From positions 1 to 7,983 of the forward strand of contig DGRR01000050.1 in the NCBI GenBank assembly GCA_002389995.1: DNA of 7,983 nucleotides. The letters run 5' to 3'. The position numbers and the translations under genes are program-made. The notes under the pieces were generated by a model that saw only the letters and a program-made list of their open reading frames with translations, made no database searches and was not told the origin of the DNA. This stretch comes from Ruminococcus sp. UBA4383. Lineage in GTDB: Bacteria; Bacillota; Clostridia; Oscillospirales; Ruminococcaceae. This document shows, piece by piece, positions 1 to 6,012 of the stretch (the first letter of the stretch is position 1; each line of letters opens with the position of its first letter).

Positions 1-1277
1 GTGCGTCTTACGGAAACTTTTGAACTTGTAGTCACCCACACATTGTCATATTTCGGGCATGAGAAGTTGACATTCGTATTGAACTGGTCAACGGTTATAT
101 CGGCATTGAGTAAGTTCACATCAGCGATTATATCTTCAGCGGTTATTTCGTTGATTATTTCCTGCGGACCGACAACGGATATAGTCATTCTCTGGGTAAT
201 TATATTGTATTCATAACTGCTGTCTGGGATATTGCTCATAGTTATTCTGTCCTGATCTATAGTGAGGTCAGTTTTTGCGAGGTTTTCGTTATTGAGTTTC
301 ACTGTGACCGCTTCAACGTCCGAAACGTTTATATATTCGCTGTTATCGAGGATTGTGCTTAGGGTAAAGGTTTTTGAATAATTGATATCGAGGTCGCTGA
401 GGAGGATTTTTCCTATGTCAATGGTATCGGGGATTTCGGTCTGGCTGTTGTTGGTTGCCAGAACGATATATTCGGGAGAAATTTTGAAGTCGAGGAAATT
501 TTTATCGAAATCTCCGGGGGCATTTGCGACTGATACGGAAAGTTTTACTGTTTTCTGGGTACGGACGGGAATATATATGCTGAAATTGCTGTTTGCGAAA
601 GTAAGATCTGACTGGTCGATTAGTGCGGCATCTTCGGAATAAAGCTGAATTTCATCATTTGAGAGGTTATATGAGGAATCGAGGTTAAGAGTTTTATTTG
701 AAGCGGCATAGCATTTTGAAATTTTGTCGAGCTGTGCGGAAGGACCTGTTATGAGTACGGTATCGGGAGTACAGGTGAGTTCACCGAGGTTTATTGCCTT
801 GCCTTCCATTACCGATACATTCGGAATTTTGGGAATTATGGGATATTCTCTTGTATCGTACTTGTCGAGGACGACAGAAGCGGTTGAGGGGTATACGGAC
901 TGAACTTCAAAATTGATATTGCTGTCTGTACCTCTTATTTTTATGGAAAGATTTTTAGTACCTGATGACGAGACATTATTTGCATCTATATAGGCGACAA
1001 GGTTATCATTATTGAGGTTTCCTATTTCGGTACGGCTGCCGAGGATTTCTATTGTTACCTCCTCGACACTGCATGAGATAAGGCTCAAACCGTTGTCAGC
1101 GGCGGTTGTTCCTGTTATATCCTGAACGAGTTTGACGTGTTCGATTGTTTTCTGGACTGAGGGGTACTGGGTAGTTGATATCACGAACCATACAAGTATA
1201 GCAATCAGGACTGAATATACTGCAAGGGAAAGATTATGTTTCATAAGGTTGATTTTGATATTTCTGAAAAAGTTCAT
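1..1277 (-). CDS. cdaR: CdaR/YbbR-domain regulator of the c-di-AMP cyclase (3' end outside window)
   Basis: Membrane-anchored extracellular protein that, in characterised Firmicutes, binds and modulates the diadenylate cyclase CdaA. Translation from ATG at 1277 gives 425 residues with no stop before the left edge. Residues 1-16 are short and basic, about 17-35 form one hydrophobic helix (VYSVLIAILVWFVIS), and the rest is a beta-rich chain that I divide into about four YbbR repeats (roughly 45-140, 145-235, 240-330, 335-425). Repeat hallmarks include VTIEILGSRTEI near 74 and VLITGPSAQLDKI near 174. The start is fixed by GGAGGAG at 1284-1290, six bases upstream. The ATG overlaps the cdaA stop as ATGA, so translation is probably coupled and both are expressed from the cdaA promoter. 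In many relatives glmM follows; that would lie beyond base 1. The family call is confident; the repeat boundaries are estimates. Confidence 0.92.
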   Translation of the reverse strand, partial: MNFFRNIKINLMKHNLSLAVYSVLIAILVWFVISTTQYPSVQKTIEHVKLVQDITGTTAADNGLSLISCSVEEVTIEILGSRTEIGNLNNDNLVAYIDANNVSSSGTKNLSIKIRGTDSNINFEVQSVYPSTASVVLDKYDTREYPIIPKIPNVSVMEGKAINLGELTCTPDTVLITGPSAQLDKISKCYAASNKTLNLDSSYNLSNDEIQLYSEDAALIDQSDLTFANSNFSIYIPVRTQKTVKLSVSVANAPGDFDKNFLDFKISPEYIVLATNNSQTEIPDTIDIGKILLSDLDINYSKTFTLSTILDNSEYINVSDVEAVTVKLNNENLAKTDLTIDQDRITMSNIPDSSYEYNIITQRMTISVVGPQEIINEITAEDIIADVNLLNADITVDQFNTNVNFSCPKYDNVWVTTSSKVSVRR

Positions 1278-2164
1278 TTTTTTCTCCTCCTCTCGATGAG
1301 GGAAGAAATAATATTTTTATTTTCTTCTGAGGAATTTTCATCATTTTCGGAATCGTTGAATATTTCGGCTTTGAGTAGCTGTTTAAGTTTTTCCCTTGTA
1401 TAATCTCTTGTAAGTACACCGTTCATGGCAACGGAAATCTGTCCTGTTTCTTCTGAAACGACTATTATTACCGCATCGGAATTTTCACTCATACCGATAG
1501 CGGCACGGTGTCTTGAACCGAGTTTTTTATTTATGATAGCGTCATTCTGTGGTTTCGGGAGGAAACAGGCGGCAGCGAGGATTATGCCGTCTCTCATTAT
1601 GACAGCACCGTCATGGAGGGGAGTTTTGGGATAGAATATATTTCCGAAAATCTCCTTGCTGGGCAGGGCATTGAGGACAGTACCCGTTTCAATCTGTTCA
1701 CCGAGGCGGACTTGTCTTTCAACGACTATGAGTGCGCCTGTACAGCTTGCGGAGAGTTCCACGCAGGAATCACAGATTGATTCTATTGCGACATTCCATT
1801 TCTGAACGAGTTCGTCTGAATTTATGCCGAGTCCGAGGAAATGCACGCCGAGTTTTGTTCTTCCGAATTTTTCGAGTACACGGCGCAGTTCGGGCTGAAA
1901 GAGGATTATCATGGCGAGAAATCCTATATCGAGAACCTTTTCGAGGATATAATTAATTACTTTCAGTTTCAGAAAACTGCTTATAAAGTATCCTGCGACG
2001 AGGAGAAGTATTCCCTTTATAAGCTGACCTGCCCTTGTTTCTCTTATCAGTTTCAGCAAAAGATAGATTATGTAGGAAAGAGCCAAAAGGTCAACTAAAT
2101 CTCTGAATTCAAGCGTACTGAGAACGCTGACGACAGCATATTTCATATCATGGAATGACGGCAT
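1274..2164 (-). CDS. cdaA: Diadenylate cyclase CdaA (membrane DisA_N-domain enzyme)
   Basis: Makes the second messenger c-di-AMP from two ATP at the membrane; in related bacteria the product controls potassium and osmolyte transport and wall homeostasis. The 296 residues show three hydrophobic segments (about 25-40, 48-63 and 71-89), the family-typical FQPELRR at 89-95, then the cyclase domain with both signature motifs: DGA at 185-187 (in PLHDGAVI) and RHR at 218-220 (GSRHRAAIG). Length is slightly above the usual 270-280 because of an acidic tail (about 270-285) before ERRRKK. The frame stays open upstream to 2236, but I place the start at 2164. AAAGGAAG lies seven bases before it, the protein then begins like relatives, and the upstream part would be encoded by the leader hairpin. 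It overlaps cdaR by four bases. All catalytic motifs are intact, so activity is expected. Confidence 0.95.
   Translation of the reverse strand: MPSFHDMKYAVVSVLSTLEFRDLVDLLALSYIIYLLLKLIRETRAGQLIKGILLLVAGYFISSFLKLKVINYILEKVLDIGFLAMIILFQPELRRVLEKFGRTKLGVHFLGLGINSDELVQKWNVAIESICDSCVELSASCTGALIVVERQVRLGEQIETGTVLNALPSKEIFGNIFYPKTPLHDGAVIMRDGIILAAACFLPKPQNDAIINKKLGSRHRAAIGMSENSDAVIIVVSEETGQISVAMNGVLTRDYTREKLKQLLKAEIFNDSENDENSSEENKNIISSLIERRRKK
1284..1290 (-). promoter_or_regulatory. cdaR ribosome binding site inside cdaA
   Basis: GGAGGAG six bases before the cdaR ATG. It is read in cdaA as the Arg codons AGG AGG AGA, followed by Lys-Lys and the TGA that overlaps the cdaR start. The basic end of CdaA (RRRKK) is thus at least partly set by the need for this ribosome binding site. 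Confidence 0.85.
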
Positions 2165-2171
2165 CTGCACA

Positions 2172-2179
2172 CTTCCTTT
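2172..2179 (-). promoter_or_regulatory. cdaA ribosome binding site (decides the start)
   Basis: AAAGGAAG on the minus strand, with its GGAAG ending seven bases before ATG at 2164. The upstream in-frame ATG at 2236 has no comparable site, which supports the 296-residue form. Confidence 0.75.
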
Positions 2180-2211
2180 CACATTCCTTGTTTTACACAT
2201 ATTTATTGCAT

Positions 2212-2241
2212 GGTGCGTGAAGCAACGGAGATTCACGCACC
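2212..2241 (-). promoter_or_regulatory. Perfect 10-bp hairpin in the cdaA leader
   Basis: Arms GGTGCGTGAA and TTCACGCACC (2232-2241 and 2212-2221) pair perfectly around a 10-base loop. The hairpin sits in the predicted cdaA leader, about 50 bases before the start codon. In the cdaA direction it is preceded by AAAAA and not followed by T's, so it is not a terminator for upstream minus-strand genes. On the plus strand it is followed by CTTTTT and would look like an intrinsic terminator, but no plus-strand gene leads into it. Its role is unknown: leader stabilisation, protein-binding site, or termination of antisense transcription are all possible. Confidence 0.7.
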
Positions 2242-2268
2242 TTTTTAATATACAGTTTCACATATACT

Positions 2269-2296
2269 ATTTTACCACAAATTGAAATTATTTCAA
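2269..2296 (-). promoter_or_regulatory. Predicted sigma-A promoter of cdaA-cdaR
   Basis: On the minus strand TTGAAA (2296-2291), a 16-base spacer, then TAAAAT (2274-2269) preceded by TGG, an extended -10. Transcription would start near 2262, giving a leader of roughly 100 bases. The -35 box lies in a 15-bp palindrome at 2282-2296, two 7-base arms around one base, which could be an operator. No strong terminator separates this promoter from the upstream desulfurase gene, so some readthrough is possible. Confidence 0.6.
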
Positions 2297-2323
2297 GACC
2301 TTTTTAAGATTTTTTTTAAATTA

Positions 2324-3445
2324 CTATAAATTTTTTATCAGTGATGCAAGTCTGACGGCATTTTCTTCACGGCTGAAAACGGAGGGCGAAAATCTTACAG
2401 TACCGTTTTCTGTACCGAGATGCATATGAGCGAGTGCCGCACAGTGCAGACCTGCCCGCAGACAGTAGCCGTGTTCGGCAAGTCGGGAGGCGGTTTTTTC
2501 GGGAGGGATTGAGTTGATATTGAATGAAACAATGGGGGCATACTCTGAAATTCCGTCACGGTATATTTTAATTCTTTTGTCGGATTTAAGTTCTTGAATA
2601 AATCTCCTGCAAATTTTTTCTTCATGGGCGAAAATATTTTCAACGCCTGTTTTTCTGACAAATTCTATACCTGCCTTTACGGTCATAGCACCTGTAACGT
2701 TTACAGTACCGCTTTCAAGACCTTCGGGGAGGATATCGGGCTGAACGAGGCTTTCGGAATTGCTTCCCGTACCGCCCTGAATTATGGGATTTATTTTGAA
2801 TTTTCCGTCTGATATCAGAAGTCCTGTTCCTGTAATGCCGTAAAGACCCTTGTGACCTGCGGTACAGAGGATATTTATGCCGTCACTCATTTTAATATTC
2901 ATGATACCGCAAGCCTGCGCCCCGTCAGCTATAAAGCAGATATTATATTTTCTGCAAAGCTGTGCGATTTCCTTATAGGGGAGAATCTGACCTGTGACAT
3001 TTCCTGCGATTGTGCAGACGATTGCCTTTGTATCGTCACGGATAAGATTTTTGAAGCTTTCGAGAGTTTTTTGTCTTTCGGGATAGATTTTAGCGATTGA
3101 GAGGGAAATTTTCTTTTCGGCAGCGAGTTTTGCGGCAGGTCTTGCGGCTGAATTGTGTTCTATACCGCTGATAATCATATGACCGCCGTTTTTCATTATG
3201 CCCTGTACAGCCATATTCAGGGCATAGGTGCAGTTGAGGGTGAAAACGACATTTTCAGGCTGTGCGCCGAAAAAATCTGCAACAGTTTCTCTTGCGGAAT
3301 ACAGGGCTTCGGAGGTACGCATGGAGAGTTCATGACCGCCACGCCCTGCATTTCCTCCGAATTTTTCCATAGCGAGGGCGGCAGCCCTTCTGACGCTTTC
3401 TGGCTTGGGAAAAGTAGTAGCGGCATTGTCAAAATTTATAATCAT
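2324..3445 (-). CDS. Class V aminotransferase-fold cysteine desulfurase (SufS-like, TIGR01977-type)
   Basis: PLP enzyme expected to take sulfur (or selenium) from cysteine (or selenocysteine), forming an enzyme persulfide passed to an acceptor; cytoplasmic. The 373 residues start with the family NFDNAATTFPKP (4-15). They carry GIEHNSAARP with the PLP-stacking His97, IADGAQ with Asp174 and Gln177, the Schiff-base Lys199 in CTAGHKG, and the catalytic Cys335 in RAGLHCAA. All key residues are present. It is shorter than housekeeping SufS (about 405 residues), matching the subfamily often found beside DUF3343 genes. The start at 3445 has GGAGG six bases upstream, overlapping the end of the DUF3343 gene three bases away. 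No sufBCDU, iscU, selD or selA is visible nearby, so substrate (S or Se) and acceptor are undecided; the DUF3343 protein is the obvious candidate partner. Confidence 0.9.
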   Translation of the reverse strand: MIINFDNAATTFPKPESVRRAAALAMEKFGGNAGRGGHELSMRTSEALYSARETVADFFGAQPENVVFTLNCTYALNMAVQGIMKNGGHMIISGIEHNSAARPAAKLAAEKKISLSIAKIYPERQKTLESFKNLIRDDTKAIVCTIAGNVTGQILPYKEIAQLCRKYNICFIADGAQACGIMNIKMSDGINILCTAGHKGLYGITGTGLLISDGKFKINPIIQGGTGSNSESLVQPDILPEGLESGTVNVTGAMTVKAGIEFVRKTGVENIFAHEEKICRRFIQELKSDKRIKIYRDGISEYAPIVSFNINSIPPEKTASRLAEHGYCLRAGLHCAALAHMHLGTENGTVRFSPSVFSREENAVRLASLIKNL

Positions 3446-3448
3446 CTT

Positions 3449-3661
3449 TCACCTCCGCAGAGGCTCATCAGGTATATTGAACGGTATCGAATATTTATTT
3501 AAAATATCGGCAGCGTTCCTGCACTTGCCGTATATGGCGAGAGAATAACCGCATTTTTTATCATTCCTCACGATTTTGCAGTTTATATTTCTTGAATTTA
3601 ATAATTTTGCCGCTTTTACAGCATAGGTGTAAGAGGGCATTTCAGCAAAACAATTATTCAT
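3449..3661 (-). CDS. DUF3343 family protein, putative Se/S carrier
   Basis: A 70-residue cytoplasmic protein whose family is named putative Se/S carrier; its biochemistry is poorly known. The family pattern is visible: an N-terminal aromatic then a helix with paired alanines (YTYAVKAAKLLNSRNI, about 11-26), a central basic strand, and the hallmark Cys-Gly pair, Cys38-Gly39 in NDKKCGYSLAIYG. Further cysteines are at 4, 28 and 47. The start at 3661 is preceded by AGAGGTG five bases upstream. It is the first gene of a two-gene operon with the cysteine desulfurase. Its last codons CGG AGG TGA provide that gene's ribosome binding site, so the two are made together. Inference: Cys38 accepts a persulfide or selenide from the neighbour. 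Family call fairly sure, function tentative. Confidence 0.8.
   Translation of the reverse strand: MNNCFAEMPSYTYAVKAAKLLNSRNINCKIVRNDKKCGYSLAIYGKCRNAADILNKYSIPFNIPDEPLRR
3452..3456 (-). promoter_or_regulatory. Desulfurase ribosome binding site overlapping the DUF3343 stop region
   Basis: GGAGG (minus strand) six bases before ATG at 3445 lies across the last sense codons of the DUF3343 gene and runs into its TGA (3451-3449). This arrangement indicates translational coupling of the pair. Confidence 0.85.
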
Positions 3662-3683
3662 AAAAGCACCTCTTTGTATATTT

Positions 3684-3701
3684 TACGGCAGTCCTGCCGT
3701 A
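3684..3701 (-). promoter_or_regulatory. 18-bp palindrome at the transcription start of the DUF3343 operon
   Basis: TACGGCAG and CTGCCGTA are perfect 8-base arms around two central bases. The palindrome is GC-rich in very AT-rich surroundings and lies where transcription from the predicted promoter would begin (about 3700). This is a classical place for a repressor operator. As RNA it would be a short 5' hairpin. It has no T-tract in the operon direction, and only ATTTTC after it on the plus strand. Confidence 0.6.
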
Positions 3702-3706
3702 TTTTC

Positions 3707-3736
3707 ATTATATGAGAATTTGTACATAAATGTTAA
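3707..3736 (-). promoter_or_regulatory. Predicted promoter of the DUF3343-desulfurase operon
   Basis: On the minus strand TTAACA (3736-3731), an 18-base spacer and a perfect TATAAT (3712-3707). The -35 differs from consensus at one base. The predicted start near 3700 gives a leader of about 40 bases that contains the palindrome at 3684-3701. Confidence 0.55.
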
Positions 3737-3831
3737 TAATTGTAATATTCACTAAAATATGAATAAATATTCATGATTAAACAAGAAATGTGCTGAAAAT
3801 AAAAGTTAAAAATAAAAATATGTAAATATTC

Positions 3832-3860
3832 TTGAAAAAATTTCCTGAATATGATATAAT
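3832..3860 (+). promoter_or_regulatory. Predicted strong sigma-A promoter of the permease gene
   Basis: TTGAAA (3832-3837), a 17-base spacer and a perfect TATAAT (3855-3860) preceded by TGA, an extended -10. Transcription should start near 3867, giving a leader of about 67 bases. The upstream flank is AT-rich with A- and T-runs. This promoter also rules out the longer reading frame that opens with TTG at 3832. Confidence 0.75.
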
Positions 3861-3871
3861 TCAAAACGGTG

Positions 3872-3917
3872 TTTTCTTTCTTATTAAAAGAAAAATAATT
3901 TCACGGACAATCGTCCG
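3872..3917 (+). promoter_or_regulatory. Two hairpins in the permease leader
   Basis: The first is an AT-rich 8-bp stem, TTTTCTTT (3872-3879) with AAAGAAAA (3887-3894). The second is a perfect 5-bp stem with a 4-base loop, CGGAC-AATC-GTCCG (3904-3917), ending three bases before the AGGAGG at 3921. Position next to the ribosome binding site suggests a possible effect on translation or on mRNA stability. No known riboswitch class is recognised, and the leader is too short for the ydaO c-di-AMP riboswitch. Confidence 0.4.
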
Positions 3918-3920
3918 GAC

Positions 3921-3926
3921 AGGAGG
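3921..3926 (+). promoter_or_regulatory. Permease ribosome binding site (decides the start)
   Basis: A perfect AGGAGG seven bases before ATG at 3934. It fixes the start of the permease; the frame extending upstream to 3832 lies in promoter and leader DNA. Confidence 0.85.
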
Positions 3927-3933
3927 TATTTTT

Positions 3934-5286
3934 ATGGCGGCAGCATCAATATTTGCTGTTATTATTTTCGTTGCCATGTTTCTGATGATAGTGCTTGATA
4001 AAATCGAAAGACATATCGTCACACTTGGCTGCGGAGCATTGACGCTTATAGTCGTTTTCGGCATCTGCATGAGAAGCGGAAAGGCAATTTTAGGCACTCT
4101 TGCCCTCGGTGACTTCTTCAAGAAAGATTTCTGGTATCAGGTCACGGAAAGCGAAAGCAAAGGCGTAAACTGGGCAACTATTCTCTTTATCGCAGGCATG
4201 ATGGTAATGGTTGAAGGCATGGCAAAGGCAGGATTTTTCCGCTGGCTCTGCATGAAAATCGCCTACATGGTAAAATGCAAAACTATTCCGATATTCATAA
4301 CTTTCATGATAATGTCAGCAGTTTTATCAATGTTTATTGACAGTATCACAGTTATAATGTTCCTTGCGGCTGTAACAATTGAACTTGCACAGCTCCTTAA
4401 ATTCAATCCCGTGCCTATGATATTGTCGGAAATATTCTGTGCAAATCTGGGCGGAAGTGCTACAATGTGCGGTGACCCTCCGAATATAATAGTAGGTACA
4501 TCACTCGGATTTTCATTTTTTGATTTCCTTACGAATACGGGACTTATCGCAGGAATATGTCTTATAGTATCAGTTGTGTTCTTCTATTTTGTATTCAGAA
4601 AAGAAATTGTAACCGAGGGCGGAAAAGATGTTGATATGTCAAAGTTTCCGAATCCGTCAGAGGCTATAACAAACAAAAAGGACTTCATAACAAGCTGTAT
4701 AATATTCGGTATGGCGGTAATACTTCTTGTATCACATTCCGCAACACATCTCACTGTTGCATCAATCGGACTTTTCATAGCTGTTGTTACGCTGATAACA
4801 TCGGGAAAAGATGCCCTTAATCTCCTCAAAAAAGTTGACTATAAGACATTATTGTTTTTCATAGGACTTTTCATAGTTGTAGGCGGTCTGGAGGAAACAG
4901 GCATACTTGAATATATCGCCCAGTTTATCGAAAGCATATCCCATGGAAATGTTATGTTGATGATAGCTATAATTCTCTGGATTTCAGCAATTGCAAGCGC
5001 ATTCGTGGACAATATTCCATTTGCGGCTACAATGGTACCTGTTATACAGAGCCTTGCGGCAACATCAGGAGTTGATATAAGTACCCTCGCATGGGCTTTG
5101 TCAATCGGTACGGATATCGGAGGAAGTGCAACTCCCATAGGAGCGTCCGCAAACGTTGTGGGAACATCTGTTGCGGCTAAAAACGGCTATCCTATCGGCT
5201 GGGGAAAATATTGTGCAAAGCTTGCACCTGCTACTGTTATAGTGCTTGCACTTTCAACAGCATATATATTCGTAAGATACCTTTAA
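3934..5286 (+). CDS. ArsB/NhaD/SLC13-type ion permease
   Basis: Integral membrane transporter of the ion transporter superfamily that includes ArsB, NhaD and the P protein; likely an anion or sodium-coupled carrier, substrate unknown. The 450 residues are mostly hydrophobic, with roughly ten to twelve membrane segments in two halves around a polar loop at about 222-250. Each half has the same motif pair: FIDSITV (134-140) then GGSATMCGDPPNIIVG (173-188), and FVDNIPF (357-363) then GGSATPIGASANVVG (396-410). This shows an internal duplication with two re-entrant, substrate-binding loops; GDPPN is typical of the ArsB/P-protein group. The start is set by AGGAGG. The gene has its own promoter and diverges from the DUF3343 operon. 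No arsR or arsC is nearby, so an arsenite role is not supported. Confidence 0.85.
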   Translation: MAAASIFAVIIFVAMFLMIVLDKIERHIVTLGCGALTLIVVFGICMRSGKAILGTLALGDFFKKDFWYQVTESESKGVNWATILFIAGMMVMVEGMAKAGFFRWLCMKIAYMVKCKTIPIFITFMIMSAVLSMFIDSITVIMFLAAVTIELAQLLKFNPVPMILSEIFCANLGGSATMCGDPPNIIVGTSLGFSFFDFLTNTGLIAGICLIVSVVFFYFVFRKEIVTEGGKDVDMSKFPNPSEAITNKKDFITSCIIFGMAVILLVSHSATHLTVASIGLFIAVVTLITSGKDALNLLKKVDYKTLLFFIGLFIVVGGLEETGILEYIAQFIESISHGNVMLMIAIILWISAIASAFVDNIPFAATMVPVIQSLAATSGVDISTLAWALSIGTDIGGSATPIGASANVVGTSVAAKNGYPIGWGKYCAKLAPATVIVLALSTAYIFVRYL

Positions 5287-5295
5287 TTAATTCAT

Positions 5296-5323
5296 AATTC
5301 ATAGTGCATAATGCAGAATTTTT
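5296..5323 (+). terminator. Weak candidate terminator after the permease
   Basis: AATTC (5296-5300) and TGC pair with GCA and GAATT (5316-5320) across a four-base bulge, followed by TTTTT at 5319-5323. The stem is short and imperfect and overlaps the repeat described for this spacer, so readthrough into the kinase-like gene is plausible. Confidence 0.25.
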
Positions 5324-5375
5324 CATTTGTTTGAAAGCTTAAATTCTTAGTTAATGATTGTATGGCAAATGTCCG

Positions 5376-5381
5376 TATAAT
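5376..5381 (+). promoter_or_regulatory. Possible -10 box for the kinase-like gene
   Basis: A perfect TATAAT lies 38 bases before the start codon, but no good -35 is present at 15-18 bases upstream. If used, transcription would start inside the right arm of the inverted repeat. Expression by readthrough from the permease promoter is the alternative. Confidence 0.3.
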
Positions 5382-5404
5382 TATGAATTATGCATTGGTA
5401 AAAC

Positions 5405-5410
5405 AGGGGG
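5405..5410 (+). promoter_or_regulatory. Ribosome binding site of the kinase-like gene
   Basis: AGGGGG eight bases before ATG at 5419. It supports this start over the in-frame ATG at 5362, whose extra 19 residues would be encoded by the spacer's inverted-repeat arm. Confidence 0.7.
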
Positions 5411-5418
5411 TTATAATT

Positions 5419-6009
5419 ATGTCACAGTTAATTATTTCAGTCGGCAGAGAGTTCGGCAGCGGCGGCAGAGTTATCGCTGAAAATCTCGCAAAAAGATTCA
5501 ATATTCCGATATACGACAGGCATCTCATAACGGAAATCGCCACGAAAACGGGGCTTACCGCAGGTGAAATTGAAAAATATAACGAAATGCCTGCTTCCCG
5601 TCTTGTTTCAAGGCGTGTGAGAGGTTTCAGCAATTCAATAGAGGACAATATCGCTGAAATGCAGTTTGACTTTCTCAGAAAAAAGGCTGAAAGCGGTGAA
5701 TCTTTTGTAGTTCTCGGAAGATGTTCGGAATCAAAACTAAGTGATTTTGAAAGTCTTGTTTCAATCTTTGTGACAGGTGATACCGATAAAAAAATTGAAC
5801 GTGTCATGAAAGTTTATGAGATGTCAGAAGATGAGGCAAAAAGTTTCATCATCAAAAAAGATAAGAAAAGAAAACGTTATCATAACTATCATGTAGGTAT
5901 GCACTGGGGCGATTCAAGACTTTACGATTTGACTATAAACAGCAGTAAACTCGGAATTGAGGGAACTGTCGATATCCTTGAAAAATATGTCAGGGCGAGA
6001 ATGAAATAA
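5419..6009 (+). CDS. Cytidylate kinase-like family protein (Cytidylate_kin2)
   Basis: Cytoplasmic P-loop protein related to cytidylate kinases; the true phosphate acceptor of this family is not established. The 196 residues begin with strand plus nucleotide loop, ISVGREFGSGGRVIAENLA (6-24). This is the family signature, in which the usual Walker lysine is replaced by Gly16-Arg17. Then come YDRHLI (32-37), a Walker-B-like strand FVVLGRC (96-102), and a basic lid-like segment about 146-156 (KKDKKRKRYHN). The C-terminal YDLTINSSKLGIEGTVDIL (169-187) resembles the end of cytidylate kinases. Length is normal for the family. It is distinct from the housekeeping cmk, which has a standard P-loop. It lies 132 bases downstream of the permease on the same strand and ends at a strong terminator. 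Family call firm, substrate unknown. Confidence 0.85.
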   Translation: MSQLIISVGREFGSGGRVIAENLAKRFNIPIYDRHLITEIATKTGLTAGEIEKYNEMPASRLVSRRVRGFSNSIEDNIAEMQFDFLRKKAESGESFVVLGRCSESKLSDFESLVSIFVTGDTDKKIERVMKVYEMSEDEAKSFIIKKDKKRKRYHNYHVGMHWGDSRLYDLTINSSKLGIEGTVDILEKYVRARMK

Positions 6010-6012
6010 AAT

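Larger units (their letters stand above)
5288..5398. repeat. Inverted-repeat spacer, possible small MITE-like remnant
   Basis: The non-coding stretch after the permease holds CATAATTCATA (5293-5303) and its exact 11-base inverted copy TATGAATTATG (5382-5392), 78 bases apart. The motif is partly repeated within the left arm (ATTCATAATTCAT, then TGCATAATGCA, an 11-base near-palindrome at 5305-5315). The right arm is followed by TGCATTGG, mirroring the TGCATAAT elements. Such ATTCATAATTCAT-type ends resemble non-autonomous mobile elements of Firmicutes, but no transposase or clear target duplication is seen. It may simply be AT-rich spacer. Confidence 0.4.

Noticed and set aside
2165..2236. Extended N-terminus of CdaA starting at 2236
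   Set aside because: It has no ribosome binding site, the extra residues come from the leader hairpin, and relatives begin close to the residue encoded at 2164.
2212..2246. Hairpin as a terminator for the desulfurase operon
   Set aside because: In the minus-strand direction no T-tract follows the stem, and it lies downstream of the cdaA promoter.
3155..3502. Plus-strand open frame of 115 codons over the desulfurase gene
   Set aside because: It lies antisense to a well-conserved gene with all catalytic residues, resembles no known protein, and spans the desulfurase start.
3832..3933. Extended N-terminus of the permease starting at TTG 3832
   Set aside because: The TTG is the -35 box of a near-consensus promoter, so this DNA is upstream of the transcript start; AGGAGG favours 3934.
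3934..5286. Arsenite exporter arsB
   Set aside because: GDPPN and the duplication are shared by the whole superfamily, and no arsR, arsC or arsA lies nearby; only a family-level call is justified.
5362..5418. Extended N-terminus of the cytidylate-kinase-like protein from ATG 5362
   Set aside because: The extra 19 residues are encoded by the spacer inverted repeat, there is no ribosome binding site, and the family begins just before the P-loop strand.
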